Source: Atherinomorus stipes | Lineage: Eukaryota > Chordata > Actinopteri > Atheriniformes > Atherinidae | Direction of reading: 5' to 3' | Assembly (NCBI GenBank): GCA_023101725.1 | Contig: JALJCO010001104.1 | Location: 1 to 64,000 of the forward strand | Length of the DNA stretch: 64,000 nucleotides | In this document: positions 1 to 23,081 of the stretch, in pieces | How positions within the stretch are numbered: position 1 is the first letter of the stretch | Layout of the letters: each line of letters starts with the position of its first letter | Translations under genes and position numbers: made by a program | The notes under the pieces: model-generated | Databases searched by the model: none | The model's input: only the letters and a program-made list of their open reading frames with translations | What the model was told of the DNA's origin: nothing

Positions 1-275
1 GATGAGTCTCCATTTCAGCTCCACATTCAGATGGTAGGCTCAGAATTTAGTGGAAGCAACACAAAAAGCATTGATCCATCCTGCTTTACTCAAACAGTTA
101 AAGCTGCTGGTGTGGTGGTGTGGGGGATATTTTCTTGACACACTTAAGGCCCCTTCGCACCAGCGTTAGTTTGACCACCACAGCCTACCTGAGTATTGTT
201 GCTGACCATGTCCATCTCTTTATGACCTGTGTACCATGGTTGCTTCCAACAGAATAATGCACCACGTCACAATCA
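1..275 (+). mobile_element. Tc1-like transposase fragment (degenerate)
   Basis: This stretch matches, from memory of fish Tc1/mariner elements, the middle of a DDE transposase gene. Telling phrases are the run around 'GTGGGGGATATTTTCTTG' (119-138) and 'CCTGAGTATTGTTGCTGACC' (188-207), followed by the block encoding the 'QDNAPCH'-type motif near 247-272. The frame is broken by substitutions and small gaps, so it is a dead copy. It is truncated by the window edge and lies upstream of the zinc-transporter exons, presumably in an intron. Fragments of the same family occur at 4.66-5.64 kb and 34.7 kb. Confidence 0.75.
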
Positions 276-716
276 GCTTTCTCAAAGACAAAAGAAGGAA
301 TTGCATCATTTTTCTGCTGCAACCTTTTCATTCTCAAGCGTTCCTGAAACATTAGGTTCAATCAGGTCATCTGACAGTGGTGCTTGGTTCTGTGTTGGAC
401 AGTAATGGTGAACTCTGCTGTTCATTCTGACACCAGTAAATGACTCTTCATCTTGTGCAAATGGGAAGAGAGGAAAAAAAAAAAAGAGTCCAGTGAATGA
501 GTAGAATCTGTCTTGGTGCCCTCTCCCGTAGTCATGACAATAAGAGGAAGATGATGCTTCCACCTTCCTGCTGCTGTTGACAATATGAAAATCGTAAAAT
601 AACACCAGCTTAGTTTACTTAAAGACTGGGTTACAAAAAAAAAGAAGAAAAAGTGAAGGACAACCTGGAATAATAATTTTTAGCTTTGAATTATTTTTCA
701 TATTCCTTCCTGACAG

Positions 717-1375
717 CCGGAATATAAAGTGGCCGATCCGATCTGCACGTTCCTGTTCTCAGTTCTGGTTGTTGGGACAACATTTCCCATCACCAAGGAT
801 GTGTTCAGGATCCTGATGGAAGGTGAGCACTTTTCCCTCCTTCTGTGTTGATGACATGAGGTTAATAATGATGGCAGTGTCTGTTTCTGTGCAGGTGCTC
901 CTCAGGGTGTTAGCTTCAGAGCTGTGAGACAGTTGCTGCTGTCTGTTGGAAACGTTGCAGCTGTTAACAATTTGCACATGTGGAGCCTCAACATGAATCG
1001 CTCTCTGCTGTCAGCCCACATCGCCATAGGTAGAGGCTAAGTCAGTACTATTAAAACACTCAGTGACACTTAAAACCGGAGGAGTTTGCTCTGAGATGAC
1101 CTATGACCCATCCTCCCTCTGATTTATGGCCTGATTGTTGGATTATGTTTGTAGATTTTCTTTTACTTTGCTCATTTGTTAAAAGGTTTGTTTGATTGAA
1201 CTTACCTCTGTAATCAGATTACTCAAAGAAAAGGTTGCCTCCGTTTGTGTCCACAGGTGAAGAAGCTGATTCGCAGGTGATCCTCCAGAAAGCAACGAAG
1301 CTGCTGCGCTCCGAGTTTGGTTTCTCCAGCATCACAATCCAAGTGGAGCGCTGCAGGGTTTCGGACAGAAGATGA
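717..1375 (+). CDS. Zinc transporter, SLC30 family (ZnT2/ZnT3/ZnT8-type), 3' end only
   Basis: Three exons give the C-terminal part of a cation-diffusion-facilitator zinc exporter: 717-822, 895-1029 and 1257-1375 (stop TGA 1373-1375). Splice signals and phases agree, with each junction splitting a glycine codon. The first exon reads [18 protein letters not shown], the last transmembrane helix of the family, followed by [11 protein letters not shown]. The next exon reads LHMWSLNMN and LLSAHIAI, the cytosolic ferredoxin-like domain. The last ends [11 protein letters not shown] then RCRVSDRR. Family members move Zn2+ from cytosol into vesicles. Known ZnT2/3/8 proteins end in a short cysteine-bearing tail, which is absent here. 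The sequence is intermediate between SLC30A2, A3 and A8, so I do not give a symbol. Upstream exons lie beyond the left edge; 276-716 shows no recognisable exon and is taken as intron. Confidence 0.85.
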
Positions 1376-1537
1376 CTCGAGCCCGTTTCTTCCAGAGGAA
1401 CCGACTTGCAGCTGGTTTTTGCAAAAGCAAATGATTACCACCTTAAATCTGTAAGCAGGCCGTAATCTCTTTGTAAAGTATTCATACCTCCACATTTAAT
1501 GCACCCTTTGTGTTGTAGATTCAAGCTGATCAAATTA

Positions 1538-1543
1538 AATAAA
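1538..1543 (+). terminator. Candidate polyadenylation signal of the zinc transporter gene
   Basis: An AATAAA hexamer lies about 163 bases after the stop codon, on the coding strand. It is the first canonical signal downstream, so it is a reasonable 3' end, but AATAAA is common by chance in this AT-rich DNA. Confidence 0.5.
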
Positions 1544-2907
1544 AGCAATAACATGTCTCTTTTTAAGGTTTATTAAAAATCTATTGATCTAAACTGATAT
1601 CTGCATCACAAAGGCTCTTTTATAAAGCACTTCAGTACTTTGTTAAAAGCCTTTAGCAGCACTAACAGCTATTCTTGGGCAAGTCTCCACAGGGAGGCCG
1701 TCTTCATAAAAGGGTTCATCCATCAATGACCCATGACATTAAAAACACTGAATTGGGAAGTGAAACACAATGATAAGCTTGGTTAATTAGCATCTACCAA
1801 AAGGTGTTATGTTTGTGGCAGCATGTAAAAAATTATTTCTTTATGCACAAGCATGATAATTTAATTTGATTTTTACAGGTCTTAATTGCTTTGGCTTAAT
1901 GACTAGAACAAAATTAAGTGGCACACCCAGTAGGGTGCTGTTGCTATGGAGCGATAATCTGCCAAACATGACCCAAGAATAGACCTGCAATGAGCCCGCT
2001 GCAGATCATGATCACTCAGGAACTGTTTGTTAGGAACATAAGAGGAATTGCAAGGCTAACTTGGCCTCTAAATTCCCAGCTTGGTCTGACTGAGCATGTG
2101 TGGAAGCAAAAGAAACCTAGCTTGAACTACTGAGGCTCCACATACAGTTTAATGTGTAACTTTCTCACCTGAAGGGGTCTCACTGTTTCACGTACTGAAG
2201 GCTTGCTAATCAGCTGCTGTTTGCAAACACATTTAAACAGCCTGTTCTTGTTTGCAGGAATGAGCAGTAGTGTTCAAAAAGTGGAAGATGATCTCAGAAA
2301 AAAAACAGCAAGTTAGGAAAATGGGGGGAAAAATCAGCAAATTACTTGGCCTAAAACAATCTGAAATATTTGTGTCTGGTTTGAAAGTGCTTCAAAGGAT
2401 TTTAATGATCTTTTATTAGTTTCAGACTTGAGGAACTTAGCTCTCAGTTTTTAGGCCTCAGCCTAAAAACTCAGCCCCTTCACCTGTAAAAACATGGCAT
2501 CTTCTTGCACGGTTATACAGATGATTCCCAAATTTATATATCACCTCAGCCCCCCAAAAGCTCTGTCAGACTGCCTAAATGATGTTAATTACTTTCTTTG
2601 TCATTTGACACATAAATAGATGCAGTTGTCAGAGCCGGCTTCTTTCAGCTTACAGTCTGCTCAAAGGTAAAACTTTACTTCTGTAACGGTCTTTATTCTG
2701 GTTTGAGTCGTTCTCTGCTTCCCATCAAAGTCTCACCAAAGAGATATTTTTTAAACTTATTTAAAAACCCATTTTACATCAAATCACTTGTGTTGTTTTC
2801 TTTATTTAATTTTTTTTTTTACAGCACTATGGTCAACATCTGTTTTGAAGCTATTTATAAATAGATTTTAAGTGATTTTATACAGTATGTATGTATATAT
2901 ATGTATA

Positions 2908-3344
2908 GTCGTCCTCAAAATTAGTCATACCCTCAAACTGAAGAAGGAAATCAGCCGCCAGTGAAATAAGATGAAATTGACAAAAGTAACAATCAATAAA
3001 AATTCTATGAAAATCATGACATTGAGTTTGAATTGTGGTTTGAAAGAAATATTAAAAACAAACACACAAAAAAATGAAACAAGTAAAAAAGCATGATCGG
3101 GTTCCGAAGCTAAAATTTTGTTGAGCAACACTTTGAGGCAATCGCTGCATTCAGGTGTTTTCTTGACACGTGTTAGCAGGTATTTTGGTCCACTGTTCAT
3201 GGTAAAAGTGCTCTAATGTGTCTGGGACACATTAGAGCACACATTCATTTTGTAAATTTTTGTTTCTTCAGTTTCTTATTTGAATTACTATTGTGAATGT
3301 AGCCTTTTCTTTAATTCGAGGATATGAATAATTTTGAGGACGAC
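2908..3344. mobile_element. TA-flanked inverted-repeat element, copy 1 of 3
   Basis: The ends are inverted repeats: GTCGTCCTCAAAATTAGTCA at the left, and the complement of 'AATAATTTTGAGGACGAC' at the right. TA dinucleotides flank both ends (2906-2907 and 3345-3346), as expected for Tc1/mariner insertions. It is about 437 bp with no intact transposase, so it is non-autonomous. The same family recurs at 22.1 kb (same orientation) and 36.9 kb (reverse). A 33-nt hairpin (3208-3240) lies inside. Confidence 0.8.
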
Positions 3345-4268
3345 TATTATTCGTAATTATATATAATATATAAAAATAATTTACATATAAATAAAATATA
3401 TATAAAAATGAAAATGTATAAATTATGAATTATAAAAATGACACGATGACACAGAATGTATTGGAAAGATAAACCTTAAAGGGGTAACGTGTAACTTTTG
3501 GCCACTACAGGCACTAAACCTGTAACTTCCCACAGGCCAAACAGTCTATCCATGTTTTATAACTCTGCAAAGGTATAATGTCTGGTTTTTGAGGATGGCA
3601 GCCCCCTCAGAGCACTGACATGTGTCAAGTGCTGTATATTGACCCCAGAAACCATTAAATTCACGTCATATTACAATATTTGGCTAATATTTGGGTCATC
3701 ACAGTATCCCTTTAATGTAAAAGGAATTTTGTGAATGTGCCCTTTCTTCTAGTTTTCCTTGATGTTTTTCCTTCAGTTTTGAGTCAGACACATTTAATTT
3801 GTTTTTGCTGCATGAGTGTCAATTTATTTTAACTGACAAACCTGATCAGATGGAGCACACTCCTTCAGACCACACAGGCACATGATTGAGGTTTTACAGT
3901 ACATTCAACTAATTCATCCAAACATGTACAAATAATCCTCATTCATCATTATAGAGGGTAAAACTAGGGTTAGTCTGGATGGAATTCCTGGTCAGAATAA
4001 GTGATTGAATAAGATGCACATGTATATAATAGTTCTTAATTGGCAGATAATTTGACACCATTTTGGTTTTCTCCCCAATTTACTTGAGTTGTAACAGACC
4101 AGAGTAAAAAAAAACAAAACAAACTAGGTGACATGAGAATACCTTCCGGCCCAGGTTGCCTAAAAGTATCTCCACATATAAGAATGCGTGAGTTAAATTG
4201 TCCAACATGCCAAGACAAAAACATCAAAATAATCCAGGTCTGAATGCACTTCTCTGGAAAACCAGTCT

Positions 4269-16485
<12,217 letters not shown>

Positions 16486-17237
16486 GATGGTGTCCTGTAG
16501 AGACCTGCACAACAATCACATCAGGTCTCTGCCACAGACAGTGAAGTGAACGGCGCTCGTGACCATCAGTTTATATTCCCATGCTTGCAAGATAAATACA
16601 GCACAACTACCCATATCACACTTTTGCTTAACAATTTAAACAAACACTGATAAAAGTGTAATATTAACCTGGCTGATAAGAGTAAAATGTCACACATGCA
16701 TCTGGAAAAGCTTTTAAAACACAAACTGAGACAACACACATGGAGGACGCTGTGGACCTTGCCTAAAACAAAGGAACACATCTTCCACTCACCGCAGACG
16801 TTTAGGTAAACACGTCCTCTCAGCTCAGAGAGCATGCAGTGCAGCCAGCACTGTGGAACTGCAGCAGAAAGCCACTGCTCACCTTATTTTCACTTGACAC
16901 AATTCCACTAAGAAAAAAAAAAAAAAAAAAGAGCGAAGTGGGCGACACGCAAATTTTCTCCGAGGCGACCCCCCAGGGATGTTTAACAAACACGATCCAA
17001 TGAGACAAAGTTCATCCGACTATCAACAAACCGCCGCACTGGATGGAGACTCCGTCACTCGCAACACACTGCCTGCGTGTGACCGCTGACGTGTCCGTCC
17101 CAGGGCGGTCCCAAAGCAGTCCGTGCGGTGCACGCGCGATGCGTTCAGGGTTTCCCGCCTATTTGATTTTTAAACGTCACGTGTCAATGGAGCGGTCATT
17201 GAAAACAAGCAAAGACTGTATGATGAAAACGAGTCAA
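16486..17237 (-). promoter_or_regulatory. Probable coq8a 5' UTR and promoter region
   Basis: The first coding exon begins just after a splice acceptor on the - strand (TTGTTGTGCAG, ending at 16504), so an upstream non-coding exon is expected. The best place is the CpG-bearing block at roughly 16960-17170, which stands out from AT-rich surroundings. No TATA box or donor could be fixed with confidence. An A-run at 16911-16931 lies inside. Confidence 0.4.
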
Positions 17238-17263
17238 GGGGGGGGGGGGGGGGGGGGGGGGGG
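17238..17263. repeat. Poly-G tract
   Basis: An uninterrupted run of 26 G beside the presumed coq8a promoter. Such runs can form quadruplex structures and are prone to length errors in assembly. Confidence 0.95.
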
Positions 17264-17361
17264 TCGGCATCTGTCTTACACGTCAACGAACAAAGAAAAA
17301 AATGTTCTAGAAAGTTTTCAAAGAATTGGATGGGTTATCAATAAGTATTTTAAGTTAAAAA

Positions 17362-17497
17362 AAACAACAACAAGCAAACAAACAAACAAATAAAACAACA
17401 ACAACAATAATAATAATAATAATTATTATTATTATTACTATTATTAGTAGGCCTAGTAGTACTAGTAGTAGTACAGTAATAGTAGTAGTAGTAGGGA
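17362..17497. repeat. Compound CAA/AAT/ATT/TAG trinucleotide repeat
   Basis: Short tandem triplets follow one another: CAA and CAAA units, then AAT units running into ATT units, then AGT/TAG units. The AAT-to-ATT switch near 17408-17440 makes a perfect inverted repeat. Confidence 0.9.
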
Positions 17498-20149
17498 TGG
17501 CTCAAGCCTCCCTGGGTCACCCATACAATCTGAATGAGCCCCAGGTTTCAACCACAAATTTAATTCTAACATGTATGATGTACTTGATATAAACTGAGCA
17601 CGTGGGCAAACCTCAGATGCTTAATGCAAGCGAATCCAGCATGTAAATATAGTATCTTCAGCCTACAATTCACCAACTGCCTTCATGGGTGGAAATATTT
17701 TTCTGTCCAAATTGTTTAAATTCCATGAAAATATCAAAGTTATTCTATGAAAGTCATAAAACCACCAAATGTTATGACAGCTCAAAGTTAAACAACCAAC
17801 AATGCTGAGGAAACACTGATAAAAACCTGTGATTTGGCTGACAGAAAGTATTTGTCATAATTAATAAAAAAAAAAGTGTTTATGCATCAGTTAACAAAGC
17901 CATACAATAATGTAAGAAATTGTTGAATCATAAAAAAGTATCATTGATTTATTTGCTTTACAAATTCTGCTTTAATTTTCACTTTAAATGACCCCTTTAG
18001 GTGTAATAATCAGTGATATCCTGAAGTTGAATCCCTTTATTTTTAAATCATCTCCTCTACATAAAAAAATGCAAGCCCTACTTCCTGTATATGCAATAAA
18101 AACTGTTGGAGAAATTCTGTAAGAGCAGCTTCTCTTAAGCACATAAATGGAGGAACTTGTGTTTAACTACAACAAATAAACATTACTGATCTCAGAACCA
18201 GACTGCAGACTGATTAAATTAGTTATAAACTGAAGTGTTAATTATGCTAATACAGTTCATTTGCACAGCTCCTTTCAGACAAAAATAAATACAATGTACC
18301 TTACCACACAACAGATTACAGGAAAACAGAGGGAAGGAAATAGAATTACAAAGACATCAGGAAGAGGGTCTTAAAGGCTGTTGAAACTCAATACTGGTGG
18401 TTTGGGATCACAGTCCTGTTGCCTAATCCAATTTCAGCAAAGCTTTAACTGTTGGACAGATGGTCTAACATTTGCCTCTAAAATACTTTGGTATACAAAG
18501 TTCAAGGTCAATCCAAAGACCGCTAGGTATCCCGGTCACATTGCAGCCCCTCCACCATCGTGCTTGATTGTTAGTATGAGCTATTAGTGTTGATATGCTT
18601 TTTTTTTTTTTTTTTTTTAAACCTCTTTTGCCAAACATGTGCTGTGGAATAATCAAATATAGCCTGCCTGAATGTTCCTTAGCAGCAAATTCTAGGTGTT
18701 CACACACTGATAATCAGTTAAGTGTATTTGTTTTGCAGCACCTGTTGCTGCTAACCTTCCTAATTCCTATAGAAGCTGAAATTAGTTTGTATGGGGATCG
18801 TTTTATGCTCTTTTTCTGTATATTGTCTTAGTTTATGGAAATAATGAACACCATAATATAGTGTGTTTTATCTGAGGTTATATTTCCCTCATATTAAGTC
18901 AGGTCTTTGTTAAAACGCAAGTCAAACCGCAACTTTCAAGATCAATGGAGGCCTCTTTATCATTGCATTAGGGGGGCCTGAATAAAGTCCATTACAGTGG
19001 CCTGATCTGTTAGATAGAGCCAAGCAGCAGTTTCTTGTACGTCAACATCGACTCAGCCTAATCTCGTCAGACTCCCTCAACTCAAACACAAAAATCACAT
19101 GGCACATTACAAGATTAATACAGATTTCTATATTTACAGCCATGCTATCAAAATCATCTAAACCTTATAATTCATTAGGTTAGTATGAATAGAATAGAAC
19201 ATTCAGACTACAGCAAGAAATGTCAAAGGCTCCAGGAAAAAGGGCAGAGAGAAGCAAGAAAATGTGTTTAATGCCAAACATAAATAAACGGATAAAGGAG
19301 TGGAGGGAACATTACCCAACCACTTAGGACAGTAATTCCTAAGGTATATGATATCAAACTAAACAACTAACTAAAAAAAAACCTCCCTTAAAACTAAGGA
19401 AAAATAGCATAATAAATGCAGGACCTCCTGTACTCAAGGGAACAAGGCTAGACGTGATTTTCAGGCTCTCAGATTACACTGAATTAAAACAGTCAGGACT
19501 CTGTTGAGGACATAGGAAAAGATAAGATTAGACTTCTTTATTTGTTATTGTACTAAGTACAATGAAAGTGAGTTTGCACACAAAGCTGGCATCTCTGCAT
19601 TTGAATATTGGATTTTTTTTTTTTAAGGTGGTTTTAGTACACAATTTACATAACTTGTCTTGCACATCTATGACATCATCGTTTTCACCTCTATACAGGT
19701 TTTGGAGAAACACGTCATTTCTTGAATGCCACGTTTTACAGAAGGGGTTCTTTCTGCTTATTTCAGCAACTCACCACACCACATCCTGTGGCTGTTACTG
19801 TTCTCAAAAAGCTTGTTAGAATAATCCTTTTGAATTAATATTTTTGCCATGGAAGGAGGGTTACAAGTGAGAAACGCAGAGCAAACTGCCTCTCGTCCTT
19901 TGAGCTTTGTCAGAACAACATTGAATGCAACAAAACATCAAAGATCTTTTACTTGTCGCCATTAACCCAAACTCCTCAATTCATCTTCCACCCTCTTTCT
20001 CTATATCACATTTTTTCTAGACATGATTACCAAAACAGCAAATGACATGTGATAGGGTTGAGAAATTATTGTGTTTGTGAAAGAAATTGCAATTCAATTT
20101 ACATAGTAGGCACCCTATTTATTCCTCTTTTTATATTTAGAATTAATAT

Positions 20150-21118
20150 TAGTGATGCAAGATATTCGAATTTTGGACGATATCTGATATGTTGATATTT
20201 TAAAACCCATGTGGCCTATAACTGATATCGATACCAATGTTAAAGCTGAAAAACAAATGATGTAATATTCATTCCTTGTGCAAAATTAGAAAAATACCTC
20301 AACTTGTGTTATGTATAACAAGTCAAACTTAATCAGTTGTTCAAACAAAACTAATAGGATATGTACGTTATGTCATAGAACGACCTGGATTTTCTTCTCC
20401 CTGAGGGGAAAAAAAACAATACCCCAAAACAGGTTATTTGGTTATTCACAGAAATTACCAGGTATAAAGCGGCCTGATTGGTTAAATATCGGTTGGGTGG
20501 GCGATGTCTGATACTCAGTTTTAAGGCTGATATAGGCTGATAACGATAGGGGGTCGATTACAGGTGCTGGTAAACGAATTAGAATAATTTGAAATAGTGC
20601 AATCATTGAATTCTTCGAATGCATTTTTTGTGCAGAAAGCAAATCAGGTGTTCATCGCACCTGTCCTACTCGTTAGACTAATCACAGAACTCGTTACCTG
20701 TAAAAAATTTGCTCAGCTGAGCTTTCCAAAAGGCCCATTTAGGCCATTTAACTGTGACACTGTTGTTTTATTGAATTAGAATAATGGAGAAACCGTTTCA
20801 TTGAATCAGAATAATTTTTATTATAATTAGAATCATCACTTTCTCAGTATTTTGTGGCTGCCCCCTTGGCTCGTATGACTGCCTGAAGTCTCCACGGCAT
20901 CGATTTGACCAGCTTGTCGCAAGTTTCCGCACTCACAGCTTCCCAGGCAGTGGCAATGTTCTGCTTCAGTTGGTCCAGCGTACCTGTAGTAGGCTTTCTG
21001 TCGCGAATTTTCCTGCTTGACCATGGCCCTTCGAAAAATGCATTCGAAGAATTCAATGATTGCACTATTTCAAATTATTCTGATTCATTGACCAGCACCT
21101 GTATATCGCACATTCCTG
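20150..21118. mobile_element. hAT-like remnant with nested Tc1-type insertion
   Basis: The left end reads TAGTGATGCAAGATAT and the right end reads ATATCGCACATTCCTG, an imperfect inverted pair of the fish hAT type. The flanking octamers ATTAATAT (20142-20149) and ATTAAAAT (21119-21126) differ at one base and fit an 8-bp target duplication. Internal ATATCGG/GATATC motifs are typical of these elements. The element at 20561-21101 is inserted close to its right end. Confidence 0.55.
20561..21101 (-). mobile_element. Non-autonomous Tc1-like element with long terminal inverted repeats
   Basis: The ends are CAGGTGCTGG and CCAGCACCTG, flanked by TA on both sides (20559-20560 and 21102-21103). The inverted repeats extend about 65-70 bases and share 'TGCAATCATTGAATTCTTCG' on the + strand at the left, with its complement at the right. 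On the - strand, 20844-21024 encodes a transposase C-terminal relic, ETCDKLVKSMPWRLQAVI followed by RAKGAATKY, which matches how many Tc1 transposases end. Most of the transposase gene is deleted. Confidence 0.8.
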
Positions 21119-21489
21119 ATTAAAATGCAGCGTTTTGTTTTGCCTAATCAAGCAGCCAGGGCACATGATCAATCGCAGGCATAGTGACAGAACCCCACAC
21201 TGTCACAACAAGAATCTCCATCAGGATGTATAATTGGCAGCATTGCCCCATATATGATCGATCTGAGCTCATTTTACTTAAAATAATAAAAATTAAAAAA
21301 AAAATAGGACAAGACAAAAATCACAATTTCTTTGTCTTTGTGTTTTGTGTCCATAAAATCTGACAGATTTTATTCACTTACACTTTTTTTTATTCATTTA
21401 CAGATTTTATTAATTTACACTGGTCAGTAAAATCTGATGTAAATTTGAAGAATCTGAATGGAAACAAACAGTTGAAAGTTTGTACACCG

Positions 21490-22589
21490 TCAGGGTCTGA
21501 TGGCAGACTTTATCTTCGGGAAGAGCCGCAGAGCGTTTTGGGTCGTCACCTCTACCACCTGCTCCAGTGACACTCCTTTGATCTTACTGATGTATTCAGC
21601 AGAGATATGGATGTTTTTTGGCTCATTTCTCACCTGGAAAGCAGGACACAGAAGTGGGTGAGGAAAAAAAAAACATAGTGTCACTTCAGAAAACAGCAAA
21701 CTATTAAAACTGCAACAATCTTTATATTTAGAAAGATAAAAGAGGAAAAAAATAAACAGATAAACTTGAATACAGCTTTCAGCCTTTTGTGTACAAACCA
21801 CGACTCATCAAAATGAAAAGATCTTACCTGCTTTTCTGGACCGAGAGCAGGAGAGTCAGTTTCAAGACAGATGTTCTCTAGTGGCAGCTGTTTCACTAGT
21901 TTCTGCTTCTTGGTAGAAAACACAGAAACACATAATTGTTTCCATGCAGTGTTAGGATAGACCGATACATCGGCAGGCCGATATTTTAGGCCAGTATTTG
22001 CACTTTTTACTTGTATCGGCATTGTCTGTTATGTCAGGTCTCTTGGCCGATAGCCCCACTCGGCATAATTTACAGACTTCATATACAGTCATCCTCAAAA
22101 TTACCCATACAATCAAATTAAAGAAGGAAAAAAATCAGCTGTCAGTCTAATAAGTTGAAATTGACTAAAGTAATAACAAATAAAAATTCTATGAAAATCA
22201 TGACATTGATTTTGAAGTGTGGTTTGAAAAAAATATTAAAACAAACACATCAAAAATAAAACAGGCTGAGCCTAAAATTTTGTTGAGCAACACTTTGAGG
22301 CTATCACTACAATTAGGTTTTTAATGTTCGAATACAGTAGATGTCTGCACCTGTTGACAGGTGTGTTGGTCCACTGTTCATGGGAAAGGGGCTCTTGTGT
22401 GTCTGGGACAGTTTTGTTTGTTTGCTTTAATTATTATTTCCAACCACAATTCAAAAGCAATGTTTTATTTCACTAAATTATCACTTTGTACATTTTCATT
22501 CATTATAATTTTCTTTAGTTTCTTGTTATTTGATAATTATTTGAATTTAGCCTTTTCTTTAATTGGAGGGTATGAATAATTTTGAGGAC

Positions 22590-22636
<47 letters not shown>

Positions 22637-22682
22637 ATAAGATAACATCTTTTTGTCCCGGGAAATTCAGTATTCATGTGTT

Positions 22683-22751
<69 letters not shown>

Positions 22752-22999
22752 ACTGTAGGAAAAAAAGTGTTGAACTTGTCAACATTTTTCTCGGAAAATA
22801 TATTTCGAATTGAGCTACTGACATGAAATTTTTTTTATCAGATGTCGGCAACAACCCAAGTAATGCACACATACAAAGAAATCCTAAGATTTATGTCCAT
22901 AATTAACACATTACTTAATAAATTAAGTTATGTGTAATATAGTGAAATGACACAGCGAATACGTATTAAATACGCTGAAATGCTGAAATTTATTCAGAC

Positions 23000-23081
<82 letters not shown>

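Larger units (their letters stand above)
1376..4268. other. Spacer between convergent zinc transporter and coq8a
   Basis: No coding exon is recognisable. The region holds the transporter's 3' UTR, the TA-flanked element at 2908-3344, and AT-rich sequence at 3345-3440. On the other strand a TTTATT at 3823-3828 (AATAAA on the - strand) could serve as the coq8a polyadenylation signal, about 440 bases beyond its stop. Confidence 0.6.
17498..21489. other. Spacer between coq8a and the tatdn3 3' end
   Basis: No exon is recognisable on either strand. It carries a T-run at 18599-18618 and the nested transposon pair at 20150-21118. The remainder is AT-rich sequence with nothing I can assign. Confidence 0.6.
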
